Shown: positions 8,519-17,218, counted from the stretch's first letter. The stretch is 64,000 nt of DNA from Amycolatopsis aidingensis (GCF_018885265.1 NZ_CP076538.1:7538001-7602000), one strand, 5' to 3'. Program-made: numbers and translations. Notes: a model not told the origin generated them from the letters alone.

Positions 8519-8554
8519 GAGCCCACGCCGAACTCGCGAGTTCGGAGCGGGCTC
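8519..8554 (-). promoter_or_regulatory. large inverted repeat in the pckG leader
   Basis: Two 18-bp arms (8519-8536 and 8537-8554) match at 16 of 18 positions with no loop, centred on the palindrome CGAACTCGCGAGTTCG. It lies 25-60 bases upstream of the pckG start. It could be a dimeric operator, or a hairpin in the leader transcript that affects expression. It is not a downstream terminator of any leftward gene. Confidence 0.5.
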
Positions 8555-8749
8555 CTTTGCCGGCGACCGAATGGCTTCGCACACCGGCCGGACCGGCGTA
8601 CGTGGTTTTGGGGATTCCTTGAGAGTAGCCGGGTGACTGACCAGTAACCGAGCCCTGACCTGTCGGTTCTCTCACAAGAACGATCAGGGAATCGATTCAG
8701 ATATCGCTGGATCGGCGCAGTGGGCGAAATCTTCCGGCCGTTACGCGAA

Positions 8750-8780
8750 CGGGTCCGGCACGGAAGCCGTGCCGGACCCG
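8750..8780 (-). terminator. intrinsic terminator of the acidic-repeat gene
   Basis: Perfect 14-bp arms (8750-8763 and 8767-8780) with a 3-base loop, about 40 bp past the stop of the leftward gene. Confidence 0.85.
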
Positions 8781-8821
8781 CGTGGTTTGTCCGGATTCCC
8801 GGTCACCCCGGGAGCGGGGGT

Positions 8822-9541
8822 TCAGTTCTGGCTGATCCACTGGCCGGTGGCCGAGTCGATCCGGGCCACGCCCTCAACGGGCTGCTGTCCGCCACCGCCC
8901 CAGGCGGCATCGCCTGCGGCGTCGGCGGGCTCGCCGGCCACGCGGCCCGCGGTCTCCGTCTCGGTCCACTGCCCGTCGCCGGTGTGCTCGTAGGTTGTCG
9001 ACTCGCCGGTCTGGTCGATCACCACCGCCACATCGGCGTCACCGTCGCCATCCACATCGGTGAACCCGATCGTGTTACCCGAGTCGTCCTGCACCACGGC
9101 GGTGTCGTTCACCCCATCGTGGTTGGTGTCCACGGTGGCCGGGCCCACCTCGGCCTCGCCGTCCGGCAGGTCCGCGGTCATCGGGCCGTCCGAGCCGGTC
9201 TGGGTGTCGGTATCGGTTCCGGTGCCGCCGGTGGTTCCGGGCTCGGTCGACACCCAGTCCCCGCCCGCCTCGTCATAGGCCGCGTGGGTGACGAGGTTGC
9301 CGTCCGCGTCGAGCTGGACGTACTCGTCGGCGTCCCCGTCCCCGTCGACATCCACGAACGCCTGGACACTGCCGTCCTCGCGCTCGATCAGCGCGGTGTC
9401 GTCCACGCCGTCCTCGTTGATGTCGAAGTTGACCTCGGCCGTGTAGTCCTCACCCTCCACGGTGACGGTCATCTCGTCCGGGGTGCCAGTGGCGCCAGTG
9501 GTGTCCACGGTGTCGGCTCCACCGGTCTCATCGACCCACAC
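8822..9541 (-). CDS. acidic protein with Ca-binding-type aspartate repeats (DUF6802-like)
   Basis: 239 residues, rich in Asp/Gly/Thr. Repeats of the form DINEDGVDDTALIE, DVDGDGDADEYVQLDADGN, DTNHDGVNDTAVV and DVDGDGDADVAVV resemble the Ca-binding loops of dockerins or thrombospondin type 3 repeats, in two halves of about 85 residues. A C-terminal VARIDSATGQWISQ follows. The frame is closed by a stop 14 codons upstream of GTG 9541, so no signal peptide is possible with this start; a GAGGGGGAG ribosome site supports it. Last in the leftward dynamin cluster but 118 bp from it. Function unknown; calcium binding is inferred from the motifs. Confidence 0.75.
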   Translation of the reverse strand: MWVDETGGADTVDTTGATGTPDEMTVTVEGEDYTAEVNFDINEDGVDDTALIEREDGSVQAFVDVDGDGDADEYVQLDADGNLVTHAAYDEAGGDWVSTEPGTTGGTGTDTDTQTGSDGPMTADLPDGEAEVGPATVDTNHDGVNDTAVVQDDSGNTIGFTDVDGDGDADVAVVIDQTGESTTYEHTGDGQWTETETAGRVAGEPADAAGDAAWGGGGQQPVEGVARIDSATGQWISQN

Positions 9542-9659
9542 AGGGAACTCCCCCTCGTACTGCCGGCTCGCGCCGGAATTTCAGGGCTTGTCTTCGCTAG
9601 TGAGACTCACCGTATTCCGCTTTGGTTCCACCGCACAACAACCTGGCTCCTGCCGTCAC

Positions 9660-10157
9660 TCAACTCGGCATCCCACCGGCTCCGAGCAGCGCACACCAGT
9701 GGTCGGTCTCGTTCATCACCAGCAGCCGGTAGCGCCGTTGCGGTGGCTCACCGCCCTGCGGGTTACCCCTGGTCACGTCCAGCCAGAAGGCGACGTCCCG
9801 CCCGGACTCCATCGCCGGTTCCTCGCTCAGGGTGGCCTCGACCTGCTGTTGGGTGAACTCGCGGATGGCGTACTCCCCATCCGACTCGCTCAGCGAGCAG
9901 CTCAGGCCGACCAGCGCCTTGGGGTCGCGCTCGTTCACCGCCGTGACGTAGGCGGCCGCGAACTGCCGCGGATCCTGGGCAGGACCGTCCTCCCCGGACA
10001 GCAGGAGCACCAGGGTGAGCGCGCCGCCACCGAGCAGCAGCACGGCGCCGATGACCAGGCCGACGATCAGGCCGGTGTTGCGCCTGCGCGGCGGATACCC
10101 GTACGGCTGCGGCCCGGGGTACTGGTACCCCCAGCCCTGCTGCGGTGGGTAGCTCAC
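9660..10157 (-). CDS. small single-pass membrane protein of unknown function
   Basis: 165 residues from GTG 10157, which overlaps the dynamin gene stop (GTGA). A Tyr/Pro/Gly-rich cytoplasmic start (SYPPQQGWGYQYPGPQPYGY) and a basic RRRN are followed by a helix at about 36-58 and a 100-residue domain with two Cys (LSCSLSESDG and DHWCALLG) that could form a disulfide. The layout resembles mycobacterial Rv0361-type proteins (NTF2-like or DUF4878-type outer domain). Coupled to the dynamins, so a shared envelope role is likely but unproven. Confidence 0.75.
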   Translation of the reverse strand: MSYPPQQGWGYQYPGPQPYGYPPRRRNTGLIVGLVIGAVLLLGGGALTLVLLLSGEDGPAQDPRQFAAAYVTAVNERDPKALVGLSCSLSESDGEYAIREFTQQQVEATLSEEPAMESGRDVAFWLDVTRGNPQGGEPPQRRYRLLVMNETDHWCALLGAGGMPS

Positions 10158-11992
10158 GAGCCGTCCCGCAGTGCCCGGATCCGGCCGAGGAAGTTCTCCG
10201 CGCGGTCCCGCCCCTCGGTGACCTCCTTGATCCGCTTGGTCACCTGGGCCAGCTTCTTCGACCGTTCCTGCGCGTCCATCTTGATCGTCTTGTCGACTTC
10301 CTTGAGTTCGGCCTCGATGGCCTCGATCCGCCTGCTCAGCGCCTCGTCCAGGGCGAGCGAAAGCTGCTGCTCCGCCTCGATCAGCTGCTCCGCGACGAGC
10401 TGGTCCAGTGTGGAGCGGGCGTCCGCGATCGACTCGACCAGCCATTGCTTCAGATGCTGCTTGTCCGCCGCGTGCCTGCGGGTGCGGGACATCCACCAGC
10501 CCGCGCCGAGGCCGATCACGATGGTGGCAGGCAGCACCACCGAACTGGCCAGCGCCCCGACCAGCGGCAGGGCGACCAGCTTGCCCGCGCCGACCCCGCC
10601 GGAGACACCCATGAACACCAGCAGCTTGTCCTCGGCGGTCGGCGGCCGCTTTTCCGGCGGGCGCAGCACCACCGGTGGTCCGCCCGCCCTCGCGAACTGC
10701 GCCCGGATGACCTCCAGTTCCTCGGCGGAGAACAACTCGGCCAGCGCGGCGTCGGTGACCTGGTTCAACCGCTGCGCCAGCAGGCCGGACATCCGCTGCG
10801 ACACGGCCTGCAGGGTGAGGTCCACCTGCCGGGGCAGCTCGGTCAGCTGTTCCCGTTTGGCGGCGTCGATCTGCTGCCGGAAGTAGGACTGGGCGTCCCG
10901 GATCTGCCTGCTGGTCTCGTGCCCGATGTCCACCCGCGCCCGCTGCACCTCGCCACGCAGCTTCAGCTGCCAGCCGCGGGTGGAGCTGCGGCGCTGCGCC
11001 GCCAGCTCGTCCCGCCGCTCGCGCAGCGAGGTCGCCTCGGCCTCCCCCGAGGACAGCGCCCTGCTCTCGGCCCGCAGCCGGGCATGCTGCTCACCCAGCG
11101 CGGTGGACAGCGCCCGCAGGGTGTTCGCCTCGCCCAGCATGGCCGACCGGCCGACCAGCAGTTCCTGCAGCGCGGCCTGTAGTTCCGCGATCCCGGACTT
11201 CTCCCGCAGCATGGCAGCCGCCTGGTCGTTCGGTGCCTTGCCCGCCATCTCGAACATGCGCGCGGACACCGGGTGCAGCACGGCCTCGGCGAACCGGGGC
11301 GCGTGCTCGGCCAGCAGCGCGCGATCGGCATCGAGCACCTCACGCCACCCGCGGAACTGATCTGTTTTGGACAGTGCGAACAGGACAGTCTCGACCCGGT
11401 CGGACATCTCGCGCAGGAAGTGCAGCTCGCTCGCGGTGAACGGGGCGGAGGCGTCGACCACGAACAGCAGCGCGGTGGCGTTGGCCGCGGCCTCCATCGA
11501 CAGCTCACCGTGCGCGGTGTCCAGCCCGCCGACCCCCGGGGTATCCACAATAGATAGACGTTCGAGCAGCGGCACCGGGCCGGCGACCTCGACGTACCGC
11601 GGCGGGAGCTGCCCCTCCGGCAGCTCATGGGTCGCCGAGGACCAGCGGGGCAGTTCCTCCAGCTCGAACCCGACCGGCGCCAGCTGGCCGGGGTAGCAGG
11701 CCTGCGCCGACCACTGCTCGGCGTGCTCGAACACCAGGTAGGTCGAGGTGGCCACATCGGCGTCGACCGGGGAAAGGCCCTGGGTGGCGAGCAGCGCGTT
11801 GACCAGTGAGCTCTTGCCCCGCTTGGTCTCGCCGACCACCACGACCGATGGCTTGCCGGACCGGGCGCGGCGCTGATCCTCCACCCACTTCGCGGCCTGC
11901 GGGTCGAGCTCGCGCAGCAGCCCGAGCAGGGCCTGACTTGCCTGCTTGACCTGGGTGGGCAGCGCGGGCTTGCCGGGCGAGGGTGCCGTCAT
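10154..11992 (-). CDS. dynamin-like GTPase, IniA-like
   Basis: 612 residues. GTPase motifs: G1 GETKRGKS near residue 53, G2 Thr region DADVATSTYL near 78, G3 DTPGVGG near 152, G4 SKTD near 208. Long charged helical segments (about 270-400 and 540-605) form the dynamin stalk. A hydrophobic pair near 455-500 (VALPLVGALASSVVLPATIVIGLGAGWW) could act as membrane paddle. Bacterial dynamins such as mycobacterial IniA and Streptomyces DynA/B remodel or protect the cytoplasmic membrane. It follows the GrpE-like gene by 11 bp and overlaps the next gene by 4 bp. Confidence 0.9.
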   Translation of the reverse strand: MTAPSPGKPALPTQVKQASQALLGLLRELDPQAAKWVEDQRRARSGKPSVVVVGETKRGKSSLVNALLATQGLSPVDADVATSTYLVFEHAEQWSAQACYPGQLAPVGFELEELPRWSSATHELPEGQLPPRYVEVAGPVPLLERLSIVDTPGVGGLDTAHGELSMEAAANATALLFVVDASAPFTASELHFLREMSDRVETVLFALSKTDQFRGWREVLDADRALLAEHAPRFAEAVLHPVSARMFEMAGKAPNDQAAAMLREKSGIAELQAALQELLVGRSAMLGEANTLRALSTALGEQHARLRAESRALSSGEAEATSLRERRDELAAQRRSSTRGWQLKLRGEVQRARVDIGHETSRQIRDAQSYFRQQIDAAKREQLTELPRQVDLTLQAVSQRMSGLLAQRLNQVTDAALAELFSAEELEVIRAQFARAGGPPVVLRPPEKRPPTAEDKLLVFMGVSGGVGAGKLVALPLVGALASSVVLPATIVIGLGAGWWMSRTRRHAADKQHLKQWLVESIADARSTLDQLVAEQLIEAEQQLSLALDEALSRRIEAIEAELKEVDKTIKMDAQERSKKLAQVTKRIKEVTEGRDRAENFLGRIRALRDGS

Positions 11993-12003
11993 CGCAGCTA
12001 ACC

Positions 12004-12519
12004 CTAGCGCCGGGTGTAGACCGTGACGACCGGCGCACGCAACAGCTGGTTGCGGTCGGCGAACCCGACCACCTCGGTCTCGGCCACCGTGCCCTCGAGC
12101 GTCGTATCCTCGGTCGGCACGGCACCGCCCGCCTCGTGCAGTGCGGGGTCGAACCGCTGCCCCTCCGGCCGCAGCGCGGTCACCCCGATGGCGGCAAGCC
12201 CCTGCTCGAGCCGCTCGGCGACACCGCCACTGCGCGCGCGGTCGATCGCGTACAGGCAGAGCTGGATCAGCGCGCGGCGATCGGACAGCGCCTGTTCCAG
12301 TGCGCTGTCCCCGGCAGGCATGGTGACTGGTGCGGGCTCCACGCCCGGTTTCGACGCGGCGTCCGCCCGCTCGGTTCCCCCGGTTTCGCCGTCGACCTCG
12401 CGCACGATCCGGGCCAGGTCGGTGCCGCCAAGCTGGCCGGTCGGCCCGTCGGGGTCCTCGGCGTCCGCGCGGGAGGCGGTGGTGTCCCGGGGTTTGTCCT
12501 TACGAAACCACGCGGCCAT
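12004..12519 (-). CDS. GrpE-like protein between two dynamins
   Basis: 171 residues. The acidic, low-complexity N-terminal 80 residues are followed by a helix (about 92-125) and a C-terminal beta domain, RFDPALHEAGGAVPTED near 143 to LRAPVVTVYTRR at the end. This mirrors the FDPxxHEA...G.....RVLRPAxVxV pattern of GrpE nucleotide-exchange factors. The long coiled coil of true GrpE is shortened and no dnaK or dnaJ is in the window. Start ATG 12519 has AGAAGGA upstream and overlaps the dynamin stop by 20 bp. It may serve an Hsp70-like partner elsewhere or act on the dynamins directly; neither is shown. Confidence 0.75.
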   Translation of the reverse strand: MAAWFRKDKPRDTTASRADAEDPDGPTGQLGGTDLARIVREVDGETGGTERADAASKPGVEPAPVTMPAGDSALEQALSDRRALIQLCLYAIDRARSGGVAERLEQGLAAIGVTALRPEGQRFDPALHEAGGAVPTEDTTLEGTVAETEVVGFADRNQLLRAPVVTVYTRR

Positions 12520-14125
12520 GGCTGTCCTTCTTGGGTTCGCGGAGTTGCTGCCAGATCAGGAAGTACGCCCGGTGCACCACATGCGCCACCCGGCTCTGCG
12601 CCGGGGTGGCGCCGAAGGAGGCGAAGGAACGCCACCACCCGGCCCGTTCCAGCGCGAACGCGGCCAGCTCCGGCCGCGCCGCACCGGGCATGCCGAGCTG
12701 CGCCCCGATCTCGGCGTTGCTGCCGACCCGCAGCACCTCCTCGGTGAGGTCCTCGGGCATGTCCACCGCGCCGGATGCCACCAGGGTCAGCGCCTCGAGC
12801 AGGCGTAGCTGATGCGCCTCGGGCTTGGCCAGCAGCACCTCGATGGCATCGTGCACCCGCTGCCGCTCGGCCTGATCCCCGCTGGCCTGCGCCAGCGCGG
12901 TGATCGAGGCCAGCGCGGCCGCGGCCTTGATGCCGTCGGCCCTGGCCGCGAACACCACCTCCAGCCTGCCGCGTACCTCGGCGAGCCCGGAGGCGTCCAG
13001 CAGGCTGCGGCGCAGCGCACCCGCGGTGATCCGCGGTTCGGCCCGGATCGCCTGGACCGCGCGCCGGATGCCGTACAGATCGAGTTTCTCCAGCAGGCGC
13101 ACCCTGGTGCCGGCCGGGATCTCGCAGTCCCAGCTGGTGAAGATGTCGGCCGAGATCAGCATGGTGTCCAGCACCTCATCGGCCAGCTCGGACACCTGGC
13201 GCAGTGCCTCGGCATCGGCGGAGGTGAACCCGCCGGACTCGGCCGACTCGGCGAGCAGGCCGATCACCGGGAGCACGTCTGCCACCCGGGGCCGCAGCAT
13301 GGCGGCCTGCTTCCCGGCCAGCACGGTGGCGGCCTTCCACACATCCCCCTCGGCGCCCTCCACCGACTCCGGCGCGATGGTGTCCGCCTTGTTCAGCACC
13401 GCGATGGCGTTCACCGGGCCGGCCTCGCGGCTGGCCGTGGCCGCGGTGAAGGCCGCGAGCGCCTGCTGGTCATCGGCCCGCACCCCCTGGGTGACCACGT
13501 AGAGCACGGCCTCGGCCCCGGTGACCGCGTTGCGCGAGGTGTCGTCCAGCTCACCGGCCTCTTCGGCCCCGCCATCCGCCTCCGCGGTGGCGCCCTGGCC
13601 GTCCTGGCCATCCTTGCTGCCCTGCTTGGCCGCGCCGAGCAGTTGCTCGGTCCGGGACACCGAGGCCGCGTCCAGCGAACCCAGCCCCGGGGTGTCGATC
13701 ACCGTCATGTGCTGCAGCACGGCGTTGGTCAGGTAGGCCTCGATATGCGAGACCTCCTCGATGTTCACCCCCAGCTCGGCGGGGATCATGCCATCCGCCG
13801 CGAACGGCAGCACCTGCGTGCGGCCGTCGGTGAACACCACCTCGATCCGGTCCACGGTGCCGTACTGGAAGCGCGTCACCAGCCGGGTGCACTCGCCGAT
13901 GTCCGTTGGCGCCACCCGCCGCCCGATCAGCGCGTTGACCAGCGTGGACTTACCGGACTTGATCCGCCCGGCCACGGCGACCTGCAATGGGGCACCCAGC
14001 CGCCGCAGCACCTCGGCGAACCCCGCCGCGGTGCGCGCGGAAACCTGCGGTTGCAGGCGGTGGCACAGGTTGGCCACCGATGTGGAAAGCGGCCCGGCGA
14101 GCCGCCCATGCCCGGTAGCTGTCAC
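12500..14125 (-). CDS. dynamin-like GTPase, IniC-like
   Basis: 541 residues. G1 GRIKSGKST is near residue 54, the G2 Thr in CTRLVTRF near 80, G3 DTPGLGS near 144, G4 NKAD near 245. An unusual acidic Asp/Gly/Glu insertion (about 168-195) lies after G3. The C-terminal 250 residues are helical with no clear membrane span. It resembles mycobacterial IniC, which works beside IniA. First gene of the leftward cluster; GTG start at 14125, 95 bp from a divergent histidine kinase. Confidence 0.88.
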   Translation of the reverse strand: MTATGHGRLAGPLSTSVANLCHRLQPQVSARTAAGFAEVLRRLGAPLQVAVAGRIKSGKSTLVNALIGRRVAPTDIGECTRLVTRFQYGTVDRIEVVFTDGRTQVLPFAADGMIPAELGVNIEEVSHIEAYLTNAVLQHMTVIDTPGLGSLDAASVSRTEQLLGAAKQGSKDGQDGQGATAEADGGAEEAGELDDTSRNAVTGAEAVLYVVTQGVRADDQQALAAFTAATASREAGPVNAIAVLNKADTIAPESVEGAEGDVWKAATVLAGKQAAMLRPRVADVLPVIGLLAESAESGGFTSADAEALRQVSELADEVLDTMLISADIFTSWDCEIPAGTRVRLLEKLDLYGIRRAVQAIRAEPRITAGALRRSLLDASGLAEVRGRLEVVFAARADGIKAAAALASITALAQASGDQAERQRVHDAIEVLLAKPEAHQLRLLEALTLVASGAVDMPEDLTEEVLRVGSNAEIGAQLGMPGAARPELAAFALERAGWWRSFASFGATPAQSRVAHVVHRAYFLIWQQLREPKKDSHGRVVS

Positions 14126-14208
14126 GCGGAAATCGTGCCACGGGAGTCATCCCGCGGTCGCACCCAAGGTGCTACCGCCGCGTGACGCGGGGGTCACGGG
14201 CGGCGGCC

Positions 14209-14214
14209 TAGAGT
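14209..14214 (+). promoter_or_regulatory. -10 hexamer TAGAGT, probable leaderless promoter
   Basis: TAGAGT ends 6 bases before the GTG start of the histidine kinase at 14221; no ribosome site is seen. Confidence 0.5.
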
Positions 14215-14220
14215 TGCCTG

Positions 14221-15399
14221 GTGCGACGGCTGAGTCTGTGGATGCGGGCGCACCCAATGGTCGGGGACAGCCTGCTCGCCGCTGCGTTGTTCACCGTGGA
14301 TGTGCTGATCTTCCTGCTGGAAGACCTGCCCATGCCGGCCTGGTACGTGACGGTGCCGCTGGACCTGCTGCTGGTGCTGCCGCTGGTGATCCGGCGCAGG
14401 CACCCGCTGTGGTCGGCGTATCTGGTGCTGCTGTTCGCGCTGCCGCCCAACCTGCTGCGGCTCGGCCTGGCCGCGGTGTTCTGCACCGCGATCGCGATCT
14501 ACACCGTGGTGGTCTACGCCGGGCGCAAGCAGGGCGCGATCTACGCGGTCGCCTCCATGGCCACGCACCTGCTCGCCGAGTTCGTCATGGCCGAGCCCGA
14601 CTGGGTGGCCAACGCCGTCACCGTGACGTTGATCTTCGTGCTCTGCTGGGTGCTCGGCGAGTACGTGGGCGCGCGCCGGGCCTATCACGCCGAACTGGAG
14701 GCGAGGTTGCACCTGTTGGAAACCGAACGCGGGCAGGCGGCCCGGATCGCGGTGGCGGAGGAGCGCGGCCGGATCGCAAGGGAACTGCATGATGTGGTGG
14801 CACACGCGGTCAGCGTGATCGTGGTGCAGGCCGACGGGGCCTCCTACATGATCAGGTCCAACCCTGAGCTGGCCGAACGCGCGGTGCAGACGATCTCGGA
14901 GACCGGCCGCGGGGCGCTGGCCGAGCTGCGCAGGCTGCTGGACCTGCTGCGCGGCGAGGGCAGGAGCGGTGAGCCGCGGGTCCCGCAGCCGGACGCGGCC
15001 ACCCTCGCCGAGCTGGCCGAGCGGGTGCGGGGGGCCGGGGTCCCGGTGCACCTCGAGGTCGATGGCGAGCTGAACGACCTGCCGGCCGGGGTGTCCCTCG
15101 GGGTGTACCGGATCGTCCAGGAATCGCTGACCAACACCCTCAAGCACGCGGGCCCCGGAGCGTCGGCCACGGTACGGGTGCGGCAGGCCGCGGACACGGT
15201 GGAGATCGAGGTGACCGACGACGGCGGGAACAGCGGTGCGCTGGTGGCAGCCGGGGAGAGCACCGAGGTTCCTGGCGGCAACGGGCTGATCGGCATGCGG
15301 GAGCGGGCGCATGTCTTCGGCGGCACCATCGAGGTGGGACCCGCCCCTGGCGGGGGCTGGCGGGTGCGGGCCAGCCTGCCGGTTAGGTTGGCCCCGTGA
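14221..15399 (+). CDS. two-component sensor histidine kinase (NarL/DesK type)
   Basis: 392 residues. Four to five helices fill the first ~150 residues with little extracellular sequence, then a coiled link, the HisKA_3 box RIARELHDVVAHAVSV (phospho-His near residue 189) and an HATPase domain (QESLTNTLKHA near 300, DDGG near 336, GLIGMRERAHVFGG near 358). It autophosphorylates on His and passes phosphate to the regulator whose start overlaps its stop (GTGA). The signal is probably membrane-borne. Partner output genes are not obvious. Confidence 0.93.
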   Translation: MRRLSLWMRAHPMVGDSLLAAALFTVDVLIFLLEDLPMPAWYVTVPLDLLLVLPLVIRRRHPLWSAYLVLLFALPPNLLRLGLAAVFCTAIAIYTVVVYAGRKQGAIYAVASMATHLLAEFVMAEPDWVANAVTVTLIFVLCWVLGEYVGARRAYHAELEARLHLLETERGQAARIAVAEERGRIARELHDVVAHAVSVIVVQADGASYMIRSNPELAERAVQTISETGRGALAELRRLLDLLRGEGRSGEPRVPQPDAATLAELAERVRGAGVPVHLEVDGELNDLPAGVSLGVYRIVQESLTNTLKHAGPGASATVRVRQAADTVEIEVTDDGGNSGALVAAGESTEVPGGNGLIGMRERAHVFGGTIEVGPAPGGGWRVRASLPVRLAP

Positions 15400-16052
15400 T
15401 CCGTGTCGTACTGGTGGACGACCAGGAGCTGATGCGCGTCGGCTTCCGGATGGTGCTGGGCGCCCAGCCGGATATCGACGTGGTCGGTGAGGCCGCCGAC
15501 GGCCAGGAGGCGGTGCGGCTGGCCGAGCAGGAGCGGCCGGACGTGGTGCTGATGGACGTGCGGATGCCGGTGCTGGACGGGGTGGAGGCCACCAAGCGGA
15601 TCGTGGCGGCGGGTACCTCCCGGGTGCTGGTGATGACCACCTTCGACCTCGACGAGTACGTCTACTCGGCTCTGCAGGGCGGGGCCAGTGGTTTCCTGCT
15701 CAAGGACACCCCGCCGGATCACCTGGTGACCGCGCTGCGCGCGGTGGCCAGCGGGGACGCCGTGGTGTCGCCGAGCGTGACCAGGCGGCTGCTGGACCGG
15801 TTCATCGGCAGCGGCGGAGCGCCACCGCGGGACCCCGCCGCCCTGGACGTGCTCACCGACCGCGAGCGCGAGGTGCTGGTGCTGATCGGCAAGGGGCTCT
15901 CCAACACCGAGATCGCGGACCGGCTGTTCCTCTCCGAGGCCACGGTGAAGACGCATGTCGGCCGGATACTGGCCAAACTGGAGCTACGCGACCGGGTGCA
16001 GGCCGTGGTGCTCAGCTACGAGACCGGTCTGGTCCGGCCAGGAGTCGAATAG
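15396..16052 (+). CDS. LuxR/NarL-family response regulator
   Basis: 218 residues. The receiver domain (about 1-120) has the acidic pair DD at 8-9, phospho-acceptor Asp in VVLMDVRMP near 54, Thr in MTTFDLDEY near 82 and Lys in FLLKDTP near 104. The C-terminal LuxR HTH has LTDREREVLVLIGKGLSNTE and ATVKTHVGRILAKL. It overlaps the kinase gene by 4 bp and is its partner. It activates transcription after phosphorylation. Confidence 0.94.
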   Translation: MIRVVLVDDQELMRVGFRMVLGAQPDIDVVGEAADGQEAVRLAEQERPDVVLMDVRMPVLDGVEATKRIVAAGTSRVLVMTTFDLDEYVYSALQGGASGFLLKDTPPDHLVTALRAVASGDAVVSPSVTRRLLDRFIGSGGAPPRDPAALDVLTDREREVLVLIGKGLSNTEIADRLFLSEATVKTHVGRILAKLELRDRVQAVVLSYETGLVRPGVE

Positions 16053-16058
16053 CTGGGA

Positions 16059-16799
16059 TCAGGCGCTGCGCAGGAGCCTGTCGAGCCAGGACTGCCAGGC
16101 CGCGGTGCGGGACTCGCGGTCCACCCGAACGCCGTAGAAGTACTGGGTCGTGCTCACCATCCGGTGCAGATCGTCTGCCATGAAGCGGTAGAAACCGTGC
16201 TCGGTGCGGATGCCGAGCAGGAACCTGCCGTGCAGGTCCACCACGCCCTCGATGGGTTCGATGCCGTCCGGCCGCAGCCGCACCCGCCCGCAGGGCTCCG
16301 GATCCGCGCCGAGCCGCGCGAGCAGCTCGGCCCACACCGTTTCGGCAGGCAGGGCGGTGAATCCGGTGGCGACCACATTGGCCACCGGCAGCCCGGGGAA
16401 GTACCGGAAGTACCCGGCCAGGTTGTGCAGGAACATGTCCCAGCCCCTGCCGAAGCCGTCGTACTCGGCCTCCCAGTCGTCGCCGCCGAAGAACCCGCTC
16501 TGCACGAGGCGGAGCACGGTGCTGCCGCCACCCCTGCCCTCGACAAGGAACTCCAGCGTCATCGGGGACGCACCGTCCTGGCCGGGCGCCCCGTACACGA
16601 CCCGCCTGCCCGGCTCCGACTCCAGCACCTGGCCCGCCTGGGTGTTTCCGCCGCCGAAGTCCGCCTCGACCTCCTCGCCCGTGTGCTCGTGCGGCACGAA
16701 CCAGACCGACATCCCCTCCGGGGTGGCGACCGTCCGCCAGACCTGTTCCGGAGTGGCGGCGAGCTCGATCTCGCGCACCAGGCGCCGGGGCTCGTCCAC
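16059..16799 (-). CDS. SRPBCC (AHSA1-type) domain protein
   Basis: 246 residues from GTG 16799, just after the stop of the VOC gene. The N-terminal half is an AHSA1/START-like lipid- or ligand-binding fold (REIELAATPEQVWRTVATPE near 10-29, GMSVWFVPHEHTGEEVEADF, VLRLVQSGF, WDMFLHNLAGYF near 135). The C-terminal ~100 residues look like a second, weaker copy starting at ATGFTALPAETVWAELLARLG. Such proteins bind hydrophobic ligands; the substrate is unknown. Cotranscribed with the VOC protein (5-bp gap). It converges on the response regulator. Confidence 0.82.
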   Translation of the reverse strand: MDEPRRLVREIELAATPEQVWRTVATPEGMSVWFVPHEHTGEEVEADFGGGNTQAGQVLESEPGRRVVYGAPGQDGASPMTLEFLVEGRGGGSTVLRLVQSGFFGGDDWEAEYDGFGRGWDMFLHNLAGYFRYFPGLPVANVVATGFTALPAETVWAELLARLGADPEPCGRVRLRPDGIEPIEGVVDLHGRFLLGIRTEHGFYRFMADDLHRMVSTTQYFYGVRVDRESRTAAWQSWLDRLLRSA

Positions 16800-16804
16800 C
16801 CCGA

Positions 16805-17218
16805 TCAGTCCCGCTGGACCAGCACGATGAGGTTGCCGCAGGTGTCGTCGAACACCGCCTGCGCGCCGAAGCCGGTCTTGGTCGGCTCCTGGGTGAACCT
16901 GACCCCGAGCCCCTTCATCCGCTCGTAGTCCTGCTGCAGGTCGGTGCTGCCGAGCATGGTGAACGGCATCCCCGCTTCGTAGAGCGTCTTCTTGTAGACC
17001 TGCGTGGCAGGCTTGCCGTCGATCTGGATCCCTGCATTGCCGTCCGGCTCGAGCAGCAGCTCGACACCGTCCGGCGCGTCCGGCGAGACAACGGTCAGCC
17101 ATTTGGCGCCGCCGACCGGGACGTCGGTCTTTTTCACGAAGCCCAGCACGTCGGTGTAGAACGCCAGGGCCTTGTCCTGGTCGTCGACCGGGATGCTGGT
17201 CACCGGAACGAACATCAT
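16805..17218 (-). CDS. VOC (glyoxalase/bleomycin-resistance) family protein
   Basis: 137 residues from ATG 17218, chosen because GAAGGG lies directly upstream; a longer frame to 17260 lacks a ribosome site. VOC pattern: PVDDQDKALAFYTDVLGFVK near 8-27, GVELLLEPDG near 55, and the C-terminal metal Glu position region AVFDDTCGNLIVLVQ, where the usual Glu is absent (L-I-V-L-V). It is likely a ligand- or metal-binding protein rather than a proven enzyme. Operon with the SRPBCC gene. Confidence 0.82.
   Translation of the reverse strand: MMFVPVTSIPVDDQDKALAFYTDVLGFVKKTDVPVGGAKWLTVVSPDAPDGVELLLEPDGNAGIQIDGKPATQVYKKTLYEAGMPFTMLGSTDLQQDYERMKGLGVRFTQEPTKTGFGAQAVFDDTCGNLIVLVQRD

Larger units (their letters stand above)
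8494..8821. other. 328-bp intergenic region upstream of pckG
   Basis: It holds the pckG leader hairpin (8519-8554), the terminator of the leftward acidic-repeat gene (8750-8780) and, on the minus strand, a TACTCT near 8625 that could be the pckG -10. No other gene is seen. Confidence 0.5.

Noticed and set aside
12812..14185. A 457-codon frame antisense to the IniC-like gene
   Set aside because: Arg/Gly/His-rich shadow; the minus strand has clear GTPase motifs.
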